Source: Rhodalgimonas zhirmunskyi (GTDB taxonomy: Bacteria; Pseudomonadota; Alphaproteobacteria; Rhodobacterales; Rhodobacteraceae). Taken from it: 64,000 bases of DNA. Below the pieces are notes generated by a model that saw only the letters and a list, made by a program, of their open reading frames with translations, was not told the DNA's origin and did no database searches. Every line of letters starts with the position of its first letter. Within the stretch, counting starts at the first letter, position 1. The DNA is taken from positions 496,001 through 560,000 of the forward strand of contig JANFFA010000001.1 of the NCBI GenBank assembly GCA_030848925.1, in the 5' to 3' direction. Shown here piece by piece: positions 17,416 to 27,348 of this stretch. The translations under genes were made by a program, and so were the position numbers.

Positions 17416-18228
17416 TCAGCTGTTGGGGCGCACCCGCATGGCCGATTTGTCGGCAAAGGCGGCAAGGCGCTCGCGGGCGGGCTCTTGCGTGTTGACCACG
17501 CCGGCCACGACCGATTCCGCATAGGCGGCATCAAGCGCCGACATGTTCTGCATGTGGCTGATCGCCGAGCAGATGGCGAAATTGGTCAACGGCAGGTTCT
17601 CGGCCGCCCGCTGAGCCAGTTCAAGCGCGCGATCAAAGCTCGACCCTTCGACGCGGTATTGCGCAAGGCCGATATCGGCGGCCTCTTGCCCCTGATAGAC
17701 GCGCCCCGTAAGCATCATGTCGATCATCCGCGCCTTGCCGACAAGATCGGCCACGCGGATCGTGGCACCGCCTCCGGTGAAGAGGCCCCGAATGCCTTCG
17801 GGCAGTGCGAAATAGGTGCTCTCGTCCATCACCCGGACATGCGCGGCGCTGGCCAGTTCTAAGCCACCGCCCACGACCGCGCCCTGCAAAGCCGCGATCA
17901 CCGGCACGCCGCCGTATTCCATCTTGTTGAACGCCTCGTGCCAGCGCAGGCAGACATGCATGAAATCTTCGGGGCTGCGGTCTTCGTCGTGATGTTCGAT
18001 CAGGTCGAGCCCGGCGCAGAAATGATCGCCCTTGCCCGCAAGAACCACCGCCTTCACCCCGGCGCGCTGCGCGTTGGAAAAGAAATCGACCATCTCTTCG
18101 ACCGTTTTCACGTCAAGCGCGTTGCGCTTTTCCGGGCGGTTCAACGTCACGATCCAGACGCCATCCTCGCGGGCGTCAAGCTCTAGCCGCTCGAATTTGG
18201 AAATGTCGATGGTTACATCCTTGGCCAT
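17416..18228 (-). CDS. Enoyl-CoA hydratase/isomerase (crotonase) family protein
   Basis: 270 residues. The crotonase oxyanion-hole segments are [12 protein letters not shown] (near 65-76) and [12 protein letters not shown] (near 115-126), and [10 protein letters not shown] is typical. Catalytic glutamates of true hydratases are partly replaced, so the family member could be a hydratase, isomerase or related CoA enzyme (the crotonase superfamily is broad). Cytoplasmic. It lies downstream of alaX on the same strand, with a gap of 148 bases. Confidence 0.85.
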   Translation of the reverse strand: MAKDVTIDISKFERLELDAREDGVWIVTLNRPEKRNALDVKTVEEMVDFFSNAQRAGVKAVVLAGKGDHFCAGLDLIEHHDEDRSPEDFMHVCLRWHEAFNKMEYGGVPVIAALQGAVVGGGLELASAAHVRVMDESTYFALPEGIRGLFTGGGATIRVADLVGKARMIDMMLTGRVYQGQEAADIGLAQYRVEGSSFDRALELAQRAAENLPLTNFAICSAISHMQNMSALDAAYAESVVAGVVNTQEPARERLAAFADKSAMRVRPNS

Positions 18229-18376
18229 GGGGCTCTCCTCTCATTCATCCGGGGCAATGCATAACGGCGAACGCGGGCCTGCGCCAGAGGCGGAAAGCGC
18301 GTTGCGTTGCGTCGCGGCGTGCGGGGATTTTACAGGCGGTTGAGCGTTGCGGGCGGCGCCGTGGCGCACCCCTAGA

Positions 18377-19096
18377 TCAATTGTCGAGGTGGATGTTAAC
18401 CCGGCGGTTCTGGCGGCCCTTGTTTTCGATCTTGCCAAGACGTAACCGGCCGATTTCGCCGGTGCGCGCCACATGCGTGCCGCCACAGGGTTGCAGATCG
18501 ACAAGCTGTCCCTCTTCGCCGATGGCGACAAGGCGAATGCGCCCTGCCCCGCGTGGCGGCTGCACCGACATGGTCTTGATCAGTTCGGGATGCGCGTCGA
18601 GCTCTTCTTCGGTGATCCAGAACTCGTGCACCCGCAAATCATCGTCGATCAGCGCGTTCAACTCTGCCTCGATCGCATCGCGATCTTCGGGCGCGTCGGG
18701 CATGGCGAAATCCAGCCGCCCCTTCTCGGCCCCGATCTGCCCGCCGGTCACCGGAAACGGCAGCACGACAGACAGAAGGTGCAATCCGGTGTGCACCCGC
18801 ATGTGCCGATGCCGCCGCTCCCAATCAAGAAACTGCATCACCTCTTGGCCGACCTGTGGCAGGGCGTTGGCCGATGCAGGCACCAGCGCAATGCCGTCCT
18901 CTTCGGCCTTGACGGCCGTTGCGATTTCAAGCGCGCCGCCGCGCCACTCCAACTTACCGGAGTCGCCGGGCTGACCGCCGCCCTGAGCATAGAAAATCGT
19001 CTTGTCCAGCACCACGCCCCCTTCGGGCGTGTGGGCAATCACGCGGGCGGGCGCCTCGCGCAGGTAGGCATCATCGCGAAACTCAGGATGGGTCAT
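18377..19096 (-). CDS. alaX: Alanyl-tRNA editing protein AlaX
   Basis: 239 residues. The zinc-binding editing-site motifs are complete: His102 and His106 (VHTGLHLL) and Cys204 with His208 (QPCGGTHVA). This is the free-standing homologue of the AlaRS editing domain, which hydrolyses Ser-tRNA(Ala) or Gly-tRNA(Ala). FYAQGGGQPGDSG is the conserved N-terminal segment. The start overlaps the stop of the channel gene as ATGA, suggesting cotranscription. Confidence 0.9.
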   Translation of the reverse strand: MTHPEFRDDAYLREAPARVIAHTPEGGVVLDKTIFYAQGGGQPGDSGKLEWRGGALEIATAVKAEEDGIALVPASANALPQVGQEVMQFLDWERRHRHMRVHTGLHLLSVVLPFPVTGGQIGAEKGRLDFAMPDAPEDRDAIEAELNALIDDDLRVHEFWITEEELDAHPELIKTMSVQPPRGAGRIRLVAIGEEGQLVDLQPCGGTHVARTGEIGRLRLGKIENKGRQNRRVNIHLDN

Positions 19097-21564
19097 TTGT
19101 CACCTCCATCTTCTCCCCCCTCGGTGTCGAGATCATCTCGCGAGAGGAAGGCGGCCTCGGCGGGTGCTTTACCGGCGGCGGGCGTTGCCTCGGGGTCGGC
19201 CTTGGCCGGATCGGCAGGCCCCGCTCTGAGCGCCTCGGGATTGCGCAGCCAGATGTCGGTTTGCAGGAACGGAATCTCGATCTCTTCCTCGACGAAGCGC
19301 TTGGCGATCTGGTGGTTCATCTCGGATTTGACCGACAGCACGAAATTCACGTCACGCAGGATGGCGCGGATCTCGAAATCAAGGCTCGATGCGCCGAAGC
19401 CCTGAAACACCACCCCCGGCGGCGGCGTCATCAGAACCATCGGATGCGCTTCGGCAATTTCGCGCAGGATCGCCTCGACCCGGCGGGTGTCGGTGCCATA
19501 GGCCACGCCCACCGGCAGGATCAGCCGCCCGACGGTGTTGCCACGGGTATAGTTGGTGACGGTGCCCGAGACGAAATCGCTGTTGGGCACGATCACGTCG
19601 GTGCGATCAAACGTCTCGATCCGGGTTGAGCGGACCGAGATATCGCGCACGTAACCCATGTTGCCGCCGACCTCGATCCAGTCGCCTTCCGAAATCGGGC
19701 GTTCGATCAACAAGATGATGCCCGAGACGAAATTCGACACGATGTTCTGAAGGCCAAAGCCGATCCCCACCGACAGCGCCCCCGCCACCAGCGCAAGCGA
19801 GCTGAGGTCGATGCCCGCCGTCGTGATGGCGATCACGGCAGCAAGGAATATCCCGATGTAGCCCACGCCCGAAACGATCGCGTTGCGCCCGCCCGGGTCG
19901 ATCTTGGTCTTGGGCAACAGCGTGTTCTTCAACCCGCCCTGAATCATCCGGGTCAGGACATACCCCACCGCGAACAGCACCGCGAAGGTCAGGAAATTCG
20001 TCGGGCTGATCCTTGTAGTGCCAACCTGAAACCCTTCTTGCAGGCGGAGCCAGATTTCGCCCAGCCGGGTCTCGCTCACGCCCCAGATCAGGGCAAAGAA
20101 CGGCGCCGACACGATCAGTACAAGAATACCGGCCACCATCGGCACCAGCCCTTCGCGCGCGTCTTCGTTGCGCCGGATCAGCACCCAAAGTTCGGCCAGA
20201 ACCCGTTGCACCACCATCAGGAACGCCAGCAGCAGCAGCGATTTCAGCACCGGGAAAACCGCCATTTCGGCGGCATTGCGATATCCGACCGCAGCCAGAA
20301 CCGGGCCAATAAAGCTGACGATCACAAGGACACGGCCAATCAGGGTGATAAGCTGCGCGCTGTAATCGACGCCCGTATCCGCGCCCGCGCCACCATCGGC
20401 GTTTTCTGCCGCTGCCTTTCCGTGCCCACGCAAAAGGCTCCCCACCCGCCAGATCAGCGTGCCCCCCAGCACGATCAGCGGAAAGAACAGGATCGCGCGG
20501 GTCTCATCCGTCCAATTGTCAGAGCGTCCGAACTCATCGAACAGCTGGAACGCGGCCAGCACAAGGCCGATCAGGCCGGTCACAAGCCGGCCTTCGCGCA
20601 TCCGTTCGGGCGAAAGCTGCATCAACCCCTGTGGCACGTCGCCCTTGGGGAAAACCCGCACGCCAAGCCACATCGCGATAAAGATCAAAAGCCCCGCAGA
20701 CGAGATTTCGCGCAACAGCGGATCAAGCCGTTGCCCCACGATCCCCGACACCGACAGCGCCTCAATGATGGCGCTCAGCCCGACCACAGGCACCGCCACC
20801 TGCCCCAGCGAAAGGAAGAACGCGATCAGCCACCGTGACGGGGTCGCGCGCTTGGCCTGCACCGCCGCGCCAAGGCGCATCATCCAGCGCCGCCCGCGCA
20901 ACAGCATCACAAGCCCCACCACCAGCAACAGAAGCACCTCGGGGGCTTTCTGGCTCCAGCTTCCGTTCTGGACGGCCGTGTCCCACGCGGTCACGATCTC
21001 ACCCCAGGTGTTTTGCAGCGCGCCGGTAAAGGCGCTCCAGCCCTCGCCCCATGTCGCCGGGTTGAGAGGCGTCGGCCCGCGCGCAAGAAGCGCCTCGGCC
21101 TGCCGCTCTCGCAGGATGCCGTCGATCGCGGAAATCAGGCCATCAGCTTGCGAAAAGGCCACTTCGGCGGTCTTGACCGGGGCCTGAAGCTGCGCCAGCC
21201 GCGCGTTGAGGTCCGTGCGTTGCGTGGCGATGTCATCGGGCTCGGTGGCGTCGCCCTCGGGGGCCGCGCCAAGCGCCTTGATCTGGGCCTGAACAGTCTG
21301 GATCGTCTTGCTGTTGATCGATTGCGCATCAAGGAATTGCTGGCGCCACGTAACCAGTTGATCGCGCAATGTGCCAAAGGCCTGATCCGAGGCGCGCTCG
21401 GCCTCGATCGCGTCCTCGGCGCGGGTGGCCACGCTTTTCCACTGCTCGTAATCGGGCCGGCCCTGATCGTCGGTCTGGGCCATCGCCGCAACGGCAAGCA
21501 CCGCCCACAGCGTCACGGCCAGAAGAAGCGGCCCAAGCCGCGACATGCGCGCCACCATGTTCAT
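19093..21564 (-). CDS. Mechanosensitive ion channel of the MscS family with large N-terminal region (DUF3772 type)
   Basis: 823 residues. A signal peptide (LLLAVTLWAVLAVAAMAQ) is followed by a long periplasmic helical part to about 170, then several membrane helices. The C-terminal MscS module has the pore helix (LSSLALVAGALSVGIGFGLQNIVSNFVSGIILLIERP) and the beta domain (EGDWIEVGGNMGYVRDISVRSTRIETFD). Large MscS proteins of this kind release solutes under hypo-osmotic stress. It overlaps cysK upstream and alaX downstream by four bases each, giving one transcription unit. Confidence 0.9.
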   Translation of the reverse strand: MNMVARMSRLGPLLLAVTLWAVLAVAAMAQTDDQGRPDYEQWKSVATRAEDAIEAERASDQAFGTLRDQLVTWRQQFLDAQSINSKTIQTVQAQIKALGAAPEGDATEPDDIATQRTDLNARLAQLQAPVKTAEVAFSQADGLISAIDGILRERQAEALLARGPTPLNPATWGEGWSAFTGALQNTWGEIVTAWDTAVQNGSWSQKAPEVLLLLVVGLVMLLRGRRWMMRLGAAVQAKRATPSRWLIAFFLSLGQVAVPVVGLSAIIEALSVSGIVGQRLDPLLREISSAGLLIFIAMWLGVRVFPKGDVPQGLMQLSPERMREGRLVTGLIGLVLAAFQLFDEFGRSDNWTDETRAILFFPLIVLGGTLIWRVGSLLRGHGKAAAENADGGAGADTGVDYSAQLITLIGRVLVIVSFIGPVLAAVGYRNAAEMAVFPVLKSLLLLAFLMVVQRVLAELWVLIRRNEDAREGLVPMVAGILVLIVSAPFFALIWGVSETRLGEIWLRLQEGFQVGTTRISPTNFLTFAVLFAVGYVLTRMIQGGLKNTLLPKTKIDPGGRNAIVSGVGYIGIFLAAVIAITTAGIDLSSLALVAGALSVGIGFGLQNIVSNFVSGIILLIERPISEGDWIEVGGNMGYVRDISVRSTRIETFDRTDVIVPNSDFVSGTVTNYTRGNTVGRLILPVGVAYGTDTRRVEAILREIAEAHPMVLMTPPPGVVFQGFGASSLDFEIRAILRDVNFVLSVKSEMNHQIAKRFVEEEIEIPFLQTDIWLRNPEALRAGPADPAKADPEATPAAGKAPAEAAFLSRDDLDTEGGEDGGDK

Positions 21565-22610
21565 TCCTCGAATTCGACGAACTGTCCCGGCAGGTCCGGC
21601 CGCGCGGCATCAAGCCAACCGGGCACCGGCAGGTCCTTCTCGCGCAGGAAATCGGGGTTGAAGAGCTTGGATTGATAGCGCGTGCCATAATCGCACAGCA
21701 CCGTCACGATGGTGTGCCCCGGCCCCATTTCACGCGCCATGCGCACCGCGCCCGCCACGTTCACGCCCGACGATCCGCCAAGGCACAGCCCCTCTTCGGA
21801 CATCAGGTCGAACACGTAAGGCAGCGCCTCTTCATCGGGCACCTGATAGGCCATGTCGGGGGTGAACCCTTCAAGGTTCTTCGTGATCCGCACCTGCCCG
21901 ATGCCTTCCGCGATGGACGAGCCTTCGGTTTCGATCACGCCCTTGGTGTAAAAACTGTAAAGCCCCGCACCCATCGGATCGGCCAGCGCGATCTTCACGC
22001 CCTTGGGCTGGAGCGCCATGCCGACGCCCGCGAATGTCCCGCCCGAGCCGACGGCACAGACGAAGCCGTCCACCTTGCCGCCGGTCTGCGCCCAGATTTC
22101 CGGGCCGGTGGCGTCGATATGGGCCTGCCGGTTGGCGACATTGTCGAACTGATCGGCCCAGATCACGCCCTCGTTGCTGTTCTTGGCTAGCGCCTCGGCC
22201 AATCGGCGCGAGTAATGGATGAAATTGTTGGGGTTGCGATAGGGCTTGGCCGGCACCTCGACAAGTTGCGCACCGGCAAGGCGCAGCATGTCCTTCTTTT
22301 CCTGACTCTGCGTTTCGGGGATGACGATCACGGTCTTGAACCCCATCGACGAGCCCACCAGCGCCAGCCCGATCCCGGTGTTCCCGGCAGTGCCTTCGAC
22401 AATCGTGCCGCCCGGCGCCAGACGCCCCTGTGCGACCGCGTCGCGGATGATCCAAAGCGCGGCGCGGTCCTTGATCGACTGGCCCGGGTTCATGAATTCG
22501 CACTTGCCAAGGATCGTGCAACCGGTCTCTTCGCTGACCTTGCGCAGCTTGATCAAAGGGGTGTTTCCCACCGCCTGAGCGAGGTCCTGTGCAATCGGCA
22601 ACGAAGTCAT
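21561..22610 (-). CDS. cysK: Cysteine synthase A
   Basis: 349 residues. The PLP lysine is Lys47 in NPGQSIKDRA, and the phosphate-binding loop EGTAGNTGIGLA follows. AVGSGGTFAGVG matches the O-acetylserine sulfhydrylase fold. The enzyme makes cysteine from O-acetylserine and sulfide. The C-terminus (KLFNPDFLREKDLPVP) is the longer form seen in Rhodobacterales. In Rhodobacter sphaeroides cysK is genetically linked with trgA and trgB in tellurite resistance; the same three genes are adjacent here. Confidence 0.92.
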   Translation of the reverse strand: MTSLPIAQDLAQAVGNTPLIKLRKVSEETGCTILGKCEFMNPGQSIKDRAALWIIRDAVAQGRLAPGGTIVEGTAGNTGIGLALVGSSMGFKTVIVIPETQSQEKKDMLRLAGAQLVEVPAKPYRNPNNFIHYSRRLAEALAKNSNEGVIWADQFDNVANRQAHIDATGPEIWAQTGGKVDGFVCAVGSGGTFAGVGMALQPKGVKIALADPMGAGLYSFYTKGVIETEGSSIAEGIGQVRITKNLEGFTPDMAYQVPDEEALPYVFDLMSEEGLCLGGSSGVNVAGAVRMAREMGPGHTIVTVLCDYGTRYQSKLFNPDFLREKDLPVPGWLDAARPDLPGQFVEFEE

Positions 22611-22715
22611 GGCGCGTCCTTTCCTTGTTCCGGAAAGGTGTATTGTGTTGCCGGGGCCACCGCAAGGCGGCGCGCATGCACGCGCGCGTGATCGCCGCCG
22701 CTTTGCTCCGCGCGG

Positions 22716-23849
22716 TCAGGCCGCGCCGCGCAACCTGTCCCGCTCGCGCGCCAACCACATCAACGACATGACAAGCGGGCCATTGTTTATCTCGCCCTGC
22801 TCCAGCAGCTCCATCGCCCGCGTGAACGCGATGATGTGGCTGCGGATATCCTCGTGCTCATCGGCAACCCCACCGAGGCGCGATCCCTCCTCGGGCAGAT
22901 CGGCGATGCCGACAAAAGCGTGCAGCATCTCGGTCGAATAGCCGGTCGTCGGGTAATAGCTGATGATCTTTTCAAGCCCGGAAAGCGTAAGCCCCGCCTC
23001 TTCCTGCGCCTCGCGCCGGGCACAGGTTTCGGCATCTTCACCACCGTCAAGCCGCCCGGCGATCGGTTCAAGACACCACGGATGCCGATCACCCCGCCCG
23101 AACAGCCCCATACGGAACTGCTCGACGAGCAACACCCTGTCGCGCACCGGATCATAAGGCAGCACGGTCGCCGCATCCCCGGGAATAAACACCTCGCGCG
23201 ACATCTCATCGCTCATCTCACCGTCAAAACGCCGATGCCGCAATCGATAGGTCTTGAGCAGGAAAAATCCCGCATGGCTGTCTTCTTCGCCAGTGACGTC
23301 AATCTCATCCAGTCCGAAATTTGCCCGCAGGGTACAGGGAATTTGCTCTTTCTCGGCTAACGCCCGGGCCAGTGCACGAGTCTGGATCATTGTAAAATGG
23401 CGCGCGTTTTCGTGCGCATCCCGCCGTCCGAACCCGCGCATCACTTCGCGTGCGGAATGTTTGGTGATCGGCCACCACTCACGCACCCAGTCAGCCAGTG
23501 ACCAAGGCGCGCCCAGTGCCCAAAGCCCCTCTTGCGGGAAATAAACCAATGCGGTTTCACGGGCGCCGCTCTCGTCAAGCGTGACTTCGACTTCGTGCAA
23601 ATCGTAGCCGAACCCCAGTTCATAGTAATCCAACCGCGCGCGGCATTCGGTCGTGACATTTCGCAAAAGCAAGCCCTGCGCCGTGCCTCCGGGCTGCGCG
23701 CAGATCAGCGGAAACCCCTCGCCCTCGGCCCAGTAGACCGCGTGATCAGCAAGTCTTGCAGGCACCGGGGCAAGTGCGCCCACACCCATGTCAGAGACCT
23801 GCTCCAACAGTGGAACATGGCAGAGCGTTCCATATAAAAATATATTCAT
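22716..23849 (-). CDS. trgB: TrgB-like protein: gamma-glutamylcyclotransferase-like domain fused to a Nudix hydrolase
   Basis: 377 residues. The N-terminus MNIFLYGTL starts an AIG2/GGCT-like domain (to about 150). The C-terminal half is a Nudix hydrolase of the ADP-ribose pyrophosphatase type with a perfect Nudix box, GRLDGGEDAETCARREAQEEAGL. It probably hydrolyses ADP-ribose. The architecture matches TrgB of Rhodobacter, implicated in tellurite resistance. It lies between trgA (57 bases upstream) and cysK (105 bases downstream), all on the minus strand. Confidence 0.88.
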   Translation of the reverse strand: MNIFLYGTLCHVPLLEQVSDMGVGALAPVPARLADHAVYWAEGEGFPLICAQPGGTAQGLLLRNVTTECRARLDYYELGFGYDLHEVEVTLDESGARETALVYFPQEGLWALGAPWSLADWVREWWPITKHSAREVMRGFGRRDAHENARHFTMIQTRALARALAEKEQIPCTLRANFGLDEIDVTGEEDSHAGFFLLKTYRLRHRRFDGEMSDEMSREVFIPGDAATVLPYDPVRDRVLLVEQFRMGLFGRGDRHPWCLEPIAGRLDGGEDAETCARREAQEEAGLTLSGLEKIISYYPTTGYSTEMLHAFVGIADLPEEGSRLGGVADEHEDIRSHIIAFTRAMELLEQGEINNGPLVMSLMWLARERDRLRGAA

Positions 23850-23906
23850 GCCAGATATTTACACCGCATTCCTAATCCAGCCGCACCAAGGCGGCACAAC
23901 CTGTTC

Positions 23907-24347
23907 TCAGGACCAGCGGCGATTGACGAATTCGGAAATCAGCCCGGCCGCAGCGCCCCCCAACAGAAGCACCAACATGATCATCGGCTGCACAAGGACC
24001 GCGCCGTATTCAAGCCCGATCTGGAACACCCCCACCACGGCTTCGACAGGGCCATCGAAGCGGCGATCCAACGACAGGCTGATCATCTCGCGGAAGGCGT
24101 AGAAAAACAGGCACCAGAACACCAGCGCCAACATCCCGGTAAAGCCGATCCCGATCGAGGTGATGTAATCCACGCCCACCCGGCTGCCTAGAATGAACCA
24201 TCCGACCAACAGGCCGATCACGGCGTTAACAAGCTGGAAATCGCCCCAGTTGCTTTTCTCGGGCATCGTCTCGATCACCATGCCCGAGACATAGAATGCA
24301 AGGGCGGCTAGGCAAACGGCGGCGGTAACACGAGCAAACGTCGGCAT
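23907..24347 (-). CDS. trgA: TrgA family membrane protein
   Basis: 146 residues from the ATG at 24347; the open frame extends 17 codons further but the shorter start (MPTFARVTAAVCLAALAFYVSG) fits the family. Four hydrophobic helices are visible, and GDFQLVNAVIGLLVGW with GSRVG is characteristic of TrgA. Inner-membrane protein of unknown mechanism linked to tellurite resistance in Rhodobacter sphaeroides. First of the trgA-trgB-cysK set. Confidence 0.86.
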   Translation of the reverse strand: MPTFARVTAAVCLAALAFYVSGMVIETMPEKSNWGDFQLVNAVIGLLVGWFILGSRVGVDYITSIGIGFTGMLALVFWCLFFYAFREMISLSLDRRFDGPVEAVVGVFQIGLEYGAVLVQPMIMLVLLLGGAAAGLISEFVNRRWS

Positions 24348-24480
24348 CTTGGCATATCGCTTTATTGGTGGCACAAAACTTCGCACAGTTAGGGCCAAGC
24401 CGCAGCGCCACGCAAGAGGCCTGTAAAAATCTCATATCGACAATGGCTTGCGCGCAACGCCTTGCCCCCTGCCCGATGCG

Positions 24481-25941
24481 TCAGGATTTCAAACCCTGAT
24501 AGGCCGCCAGCGCCGCCTCGCGCCCCTCTTTCAGCCCGACGATGGGCGCGGGCCGCGCATCCCCGGGCGCAAGAGCCCAGCTTTCCGGCATCGCCTCGAA
24601 AAAGCTCAGCGCGGTGTCGGGCGGATTGCGCTGCCCCTCGGCGATCCAGCGGCGACGATAGCTGCCCTTGGGGTCGAATTTCTCGGCCTGCGTGTCGGGG
24701 TTGAACACCCGGAAATAGGGCGAGGCATCCGGCCCCGACCCGGCCACCCATTGCCAGCCCATCGCGTTGTTGGCCGGGTCCCAATCGGTGAGGCAGTCCT
24801 CGAACCACTTCAGGCCTACGCGCCAATGCACCCGCAAATGCTTGGTCAGATACGACGCCGCGACCATCCGCGCGCGGTTGTGCATCCGCCCCGTCACATA
24901 CATCTCGCGCATGGCCGCATCGACCAATGCAATGCCCGTGCGTCCCTGTTTCCACGCCTTGATATTGTCGTGGCGCTCATCCTCGTCCCATGGAAACTCA
25001 TCCCAGCCTTCGCGCCAGTTGTCGGTCAGGATATGGGGCGTGTGAAACATCAGGTGATGCGCGAAATCGCGCCAGACTAGCTGTTTGACAAAGGCCTCCG
25101 CGCCCTTCTTGCCCTCTTCCATTCGTTGCCGCCCGGCGTTCCAGACGTCGCGCACCGAAATTTCGCCCAAGGCGAGGTGATCGGAAAGTTGCGAGGTGCC
25201 GCTCACCGCCACCATGTCGCGCGCCTCGCCATAGGCGTCGACATCCTCGTTCAGGAACGCGTGCATCCGGTCGCGCGCCGCGTCTTCCCCGGCGTGGATA
25301 TACTGCGCCACGATGGCCGCGCCTCGCCGCATCGGCGCACGCAACTGCCACGCCTCAAGGCGCTCAGTCTCGGGCCAGTGATCGGGCGCAGGGATCTTGC
25401 CCGGCGCGTTCAGGTGATCGCCCTGCTCGCGCTCCCGCACCGCCTTCCAGAAGGGCGTGTAAACCTTGTAGAACCCACCCTGATTGGTTTCGACCGTCCA
25501 CGGCTCGTTCAGCAATTGTCCGGCGTGGCTCTCCGCACCAAGGCCCCGGCCCTTAAGCGCGCTTTTCACCCCCTCGTCGCGCTTGCGCGACTCCGGATCG
25601 TAAAGCCGGTGCCAATGCACCTCTGCCGAGCCGGTTTCCGACGCCAGCTGCTCCAACACCGCGCCCGATGTGCCAGAGCGCAGGATCAGCCGACTGCCCT
25701 TCTCCTCAAGCGCTTGGCTCAGTTTCTCAAGCGCCGCCTCCAGCCGTTGCTTGGCCGCCGCGCCCAGATCATCGACCCAAGCATCGCGGATAAACACCGG
25801 CCAGACCGGCCCATCCGAGCGCGCAGCGCCATCACAGGCCGCGCGCAGCGCCCGGTGATCGGCCAGCCGCAAATCCCGGCGAAACCAGACGATCGCGCCC
25901 TTTTTCGCCCCGCTTTCAGTCTGACTCTCAGGCCCGCTCAT
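24481..25941 (-). CDS. phr: Deoxyribodipyrimidine photolyase / cryptochrome family protein
   Basis: 486 residues. It begins with the antenna-domain motif GAIVWFRRDLRLADHRAL, and the FAD-binding domain has RMHNRARMVAASYLTKHLRVHWRVGLKWFEDCLTDWDPANNAMGWQWVAGSGPDASPYFRVFNP, the hallmark of class I photolyases. It repairs UV-induced pyrimidine dimers using blue light. The start overlaps the class V aminotransferase stop as ATGA. A location next to trgA is usual in Rhodobacterales. Confidence 0.92.
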   Translation of the reverse strand: MSGPESQTESGAKKGAIVWFRRDLRLADHRALRAACDGAARSDGPVWPVFIRDAWVDDLGAAAKQRLEAALEKLSQALEEKGSRLILRSGTSGAVLEQLASETGSAEVHWHRLYDPESRKRDEGVKSALKGRGLGAESHAGQLLNEPWTVETNQGGFYKVYTPFWKAVREREQGDHLNAPGKIPAPDHWPETERLEAWQLRAPMRRGAAIVAQYIHAGEDAARDRMHAFLNEDVDAYGEARDMVAVSGTSQLSDHLALGEISVRDVWNAGRQRMEEGKKGAEAFVKQLVWRDFAHHLMFHTPHILTDNWREGWDEFPWDEDERHDNIKAWKQGRTGIALVDAAMREMYVTGRMHNRARMVAASYLTKHLRVHWRVGLKWFEDCLTDWDPANNAMGWQWVAGSGPDASPYFRVFNPDTQAEKFDPKGSYRRRWIAEGQRNPPDTALSFFEAMPESWALAPGDARPAPIVGLKEGREAALAAYQGLKS

Positions 25942-27158
25942 AGAACCTGATCGAGCGCGTCCATCAACTGCTGCATCTCGGCCTCCGTGGTGTAATGCGT
26001 GAAGCTGATACGCAAGACACCCTTCTGCGGATCAATCCCCATCGCCTCAAGCGCGCGATTGGCATAGAAATCCCCGCCACCACACATGATTCCATGCGCG
26101 GCCAGCTTTTCGGCCGCCTCCGCACCCGGCCCCTGCAAGGCCAGCGCCACGGTCGGCGCGCGCCCCTCGGCCTTCTCCGGGCCCAACACGCGGACGCCAT
26201 TGCGCCCGCGCAGCATGTCAAGAAGCGGCTGCAACAGCGCGCTTTCGTGATCGCGCATCAGGTCGTGCACCCCGGCCCCCTTGGCCGCCGCGTCGCCCGA
26301 AATCCCGTGATGCGCCGCCAGCGCATCGACGTAATCCGCCATCCCCGCACAGGCCGCCACCTGCGCATGATCCGGCCCCGCGGGCGTGAACCGCTTGTAA
26401 AGCGTGTCGGCGTTGAAATAGTGCCCTTGGTTCGGCAGCGCCTCACCAAGGCCGCGCCGGATCACCATCACCCCTTGATGCGGGCCAAAGGTCTTATAGG
26501 CCGAAAACAGGTAGATATCCGGCCCCAGCTCCCCCACATCCGGAAAGCCATGCGGCGCGTAGGACACCCCGTCAACACACACGAACGCCCCCGCCGCATG
26601 GGCCATGGCCGTGATCCCGGTCACCGGGTTCACCTCGCCCACCACGTTCGAGCAATGCGGAAAACACACCAGCCGCACTTTTTCATCCAGCAACGGCTCA
26701 AGGTCATCCGGATCAAGATGCCCGCTCTCGGGGTCGATCTTCCATTCGCGGATCTCGATCCCCTCCTCGGCCAGCCGCCGCCAAGGCCCAGTGTTGGCTT
26801 CATGGTCCTGATTGGTGACCACGATCGCCTCGCCCGGTTTCATGAACCTGCGAAACGCCTGCGCCAGAACATAGGTGTTGGCGGTGGTCGATGGCCCGAA
26901 CGACAACTCGTCCCGCTCCACGCCCAAAATCGCGGCCATGCGCGTGCGCGCCTCGTCCATCTCCTCGCCGCCCAAGCGGCTGGCCTCGTAAGGCCCATAA
27001 GGCTGCACCTTGCGCGCCCGATAGAACCGCTCAAGCCGATCGATCACGAAGCCCGAGGTATAGGACCCCCCGGCATTCTCGAAAAACGCCTGCCCCTGCA
27101 GCGAGGGTTCGGCGAAGGCGGGGAACTGCGCCCGCACGAAATTCATGTCCAGTGTCAT
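25938..27158 (-). CDS. Class V aminotransferase (cysteine desulfurase-like PLP enzyme)
   Basis: 406 residues (an alternative ATG four codons later is equally possible). PLP-site residues are visible: His119 (NQDHEANTGPW), Asp196 (CVDGVSY) and Lys222 (FSAYKTFGPH). The start QAFFENAGGSYT is common in the cysteine desulfurase-like VC1184 group. No clear catalytic cysteine loop of IscS was seen, so desulfurase activity is uncertain; a lyase or aminotransferase is possible. First gene of the phr-trgAB-cysK-mscS-alaX run. Confidence 0.83.
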   Translation of the reverse strand: MTLDMNFVRAQFPAFAEPSLQGQAFFENAGGSYTSGFVIDRLERFYRARKVQPYGPYEASRLGGEEMDEARTRMAAILGVERDELSFGPSTTANTYVLAQAFRRFMKPGEAIVVTNQDHEANTGPWRRLAEEGIEIREWKIDPESGHLDPDDLEPLLDEKVRLVCFPHCSNVVGEVNPVTGITAMAHAAGAFVCVDGVSYAPHGFPDVGELGPDIYLFSAYKTFGPHQGVMVIRRGLGEALPNQGHYFNADTLYKRFTPAGPDHAQVAACAGMADYVDALAAHHGISGDAAAKGAGVHDLMRDHESALLQPLLDMLRGRNGVRVLGPEKAEGRAPTVALALQGPGAEAAEKLAAHGIMCGGGDFYANRALEAMGIDPQKGVLRISFTHYTTEAEMQQLMDALDQVL

Positions 27159-27203
27159 GGGCGCAGGTTACGCGCGCCACGATGGGCGTCAAGCGCTTCC
27201 CGG

Positions 27204-27228
27204 CCCTTTCATTTTTCTCCAAATACTC
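27204..27228. repeat. 25-base dispersed motif, copy 1
   Basis: A 25-base stretch containing TTTCATTTTTCTCCAAATAC is identical to the copy at 32296-32320. Both copies lie 30-70 bases upstream of a minus-strand start codon. Similar sequences are, to my recollection, frequent between genes in Rhodobacterales; function unknown. Confidence 0.7.
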
Positions 27229-27292
27229 CCGCCGGAGGCCCCCGCCCTTGCAGTCAGCGTCACGGCCGAAGCGAAAGGAACACGCATACGAA

Positions 27293-27322
27293 AAAGGCCC
27301 CGATCCTGAAACCGGGGCCTTT
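27293..27322 (-). terminator. Rho-independent terminator of the BCCT transporter gene
   Basis: Perfect 10-pair stem AAAGGCCCCG / CGGGGCCTTT with a 10-base loop. On the minus strand it is followed by a T run (CTTTTTCG). It lies 27 bases past the stop of the BCCT gene. The stem is symmetrical and might also act on the other strand, but no plus-strand gene ends here. Confidence 0.85.
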
Positions 27323-27348
27323 CATTCTGTCTCATCGCGCGGGTTCGC

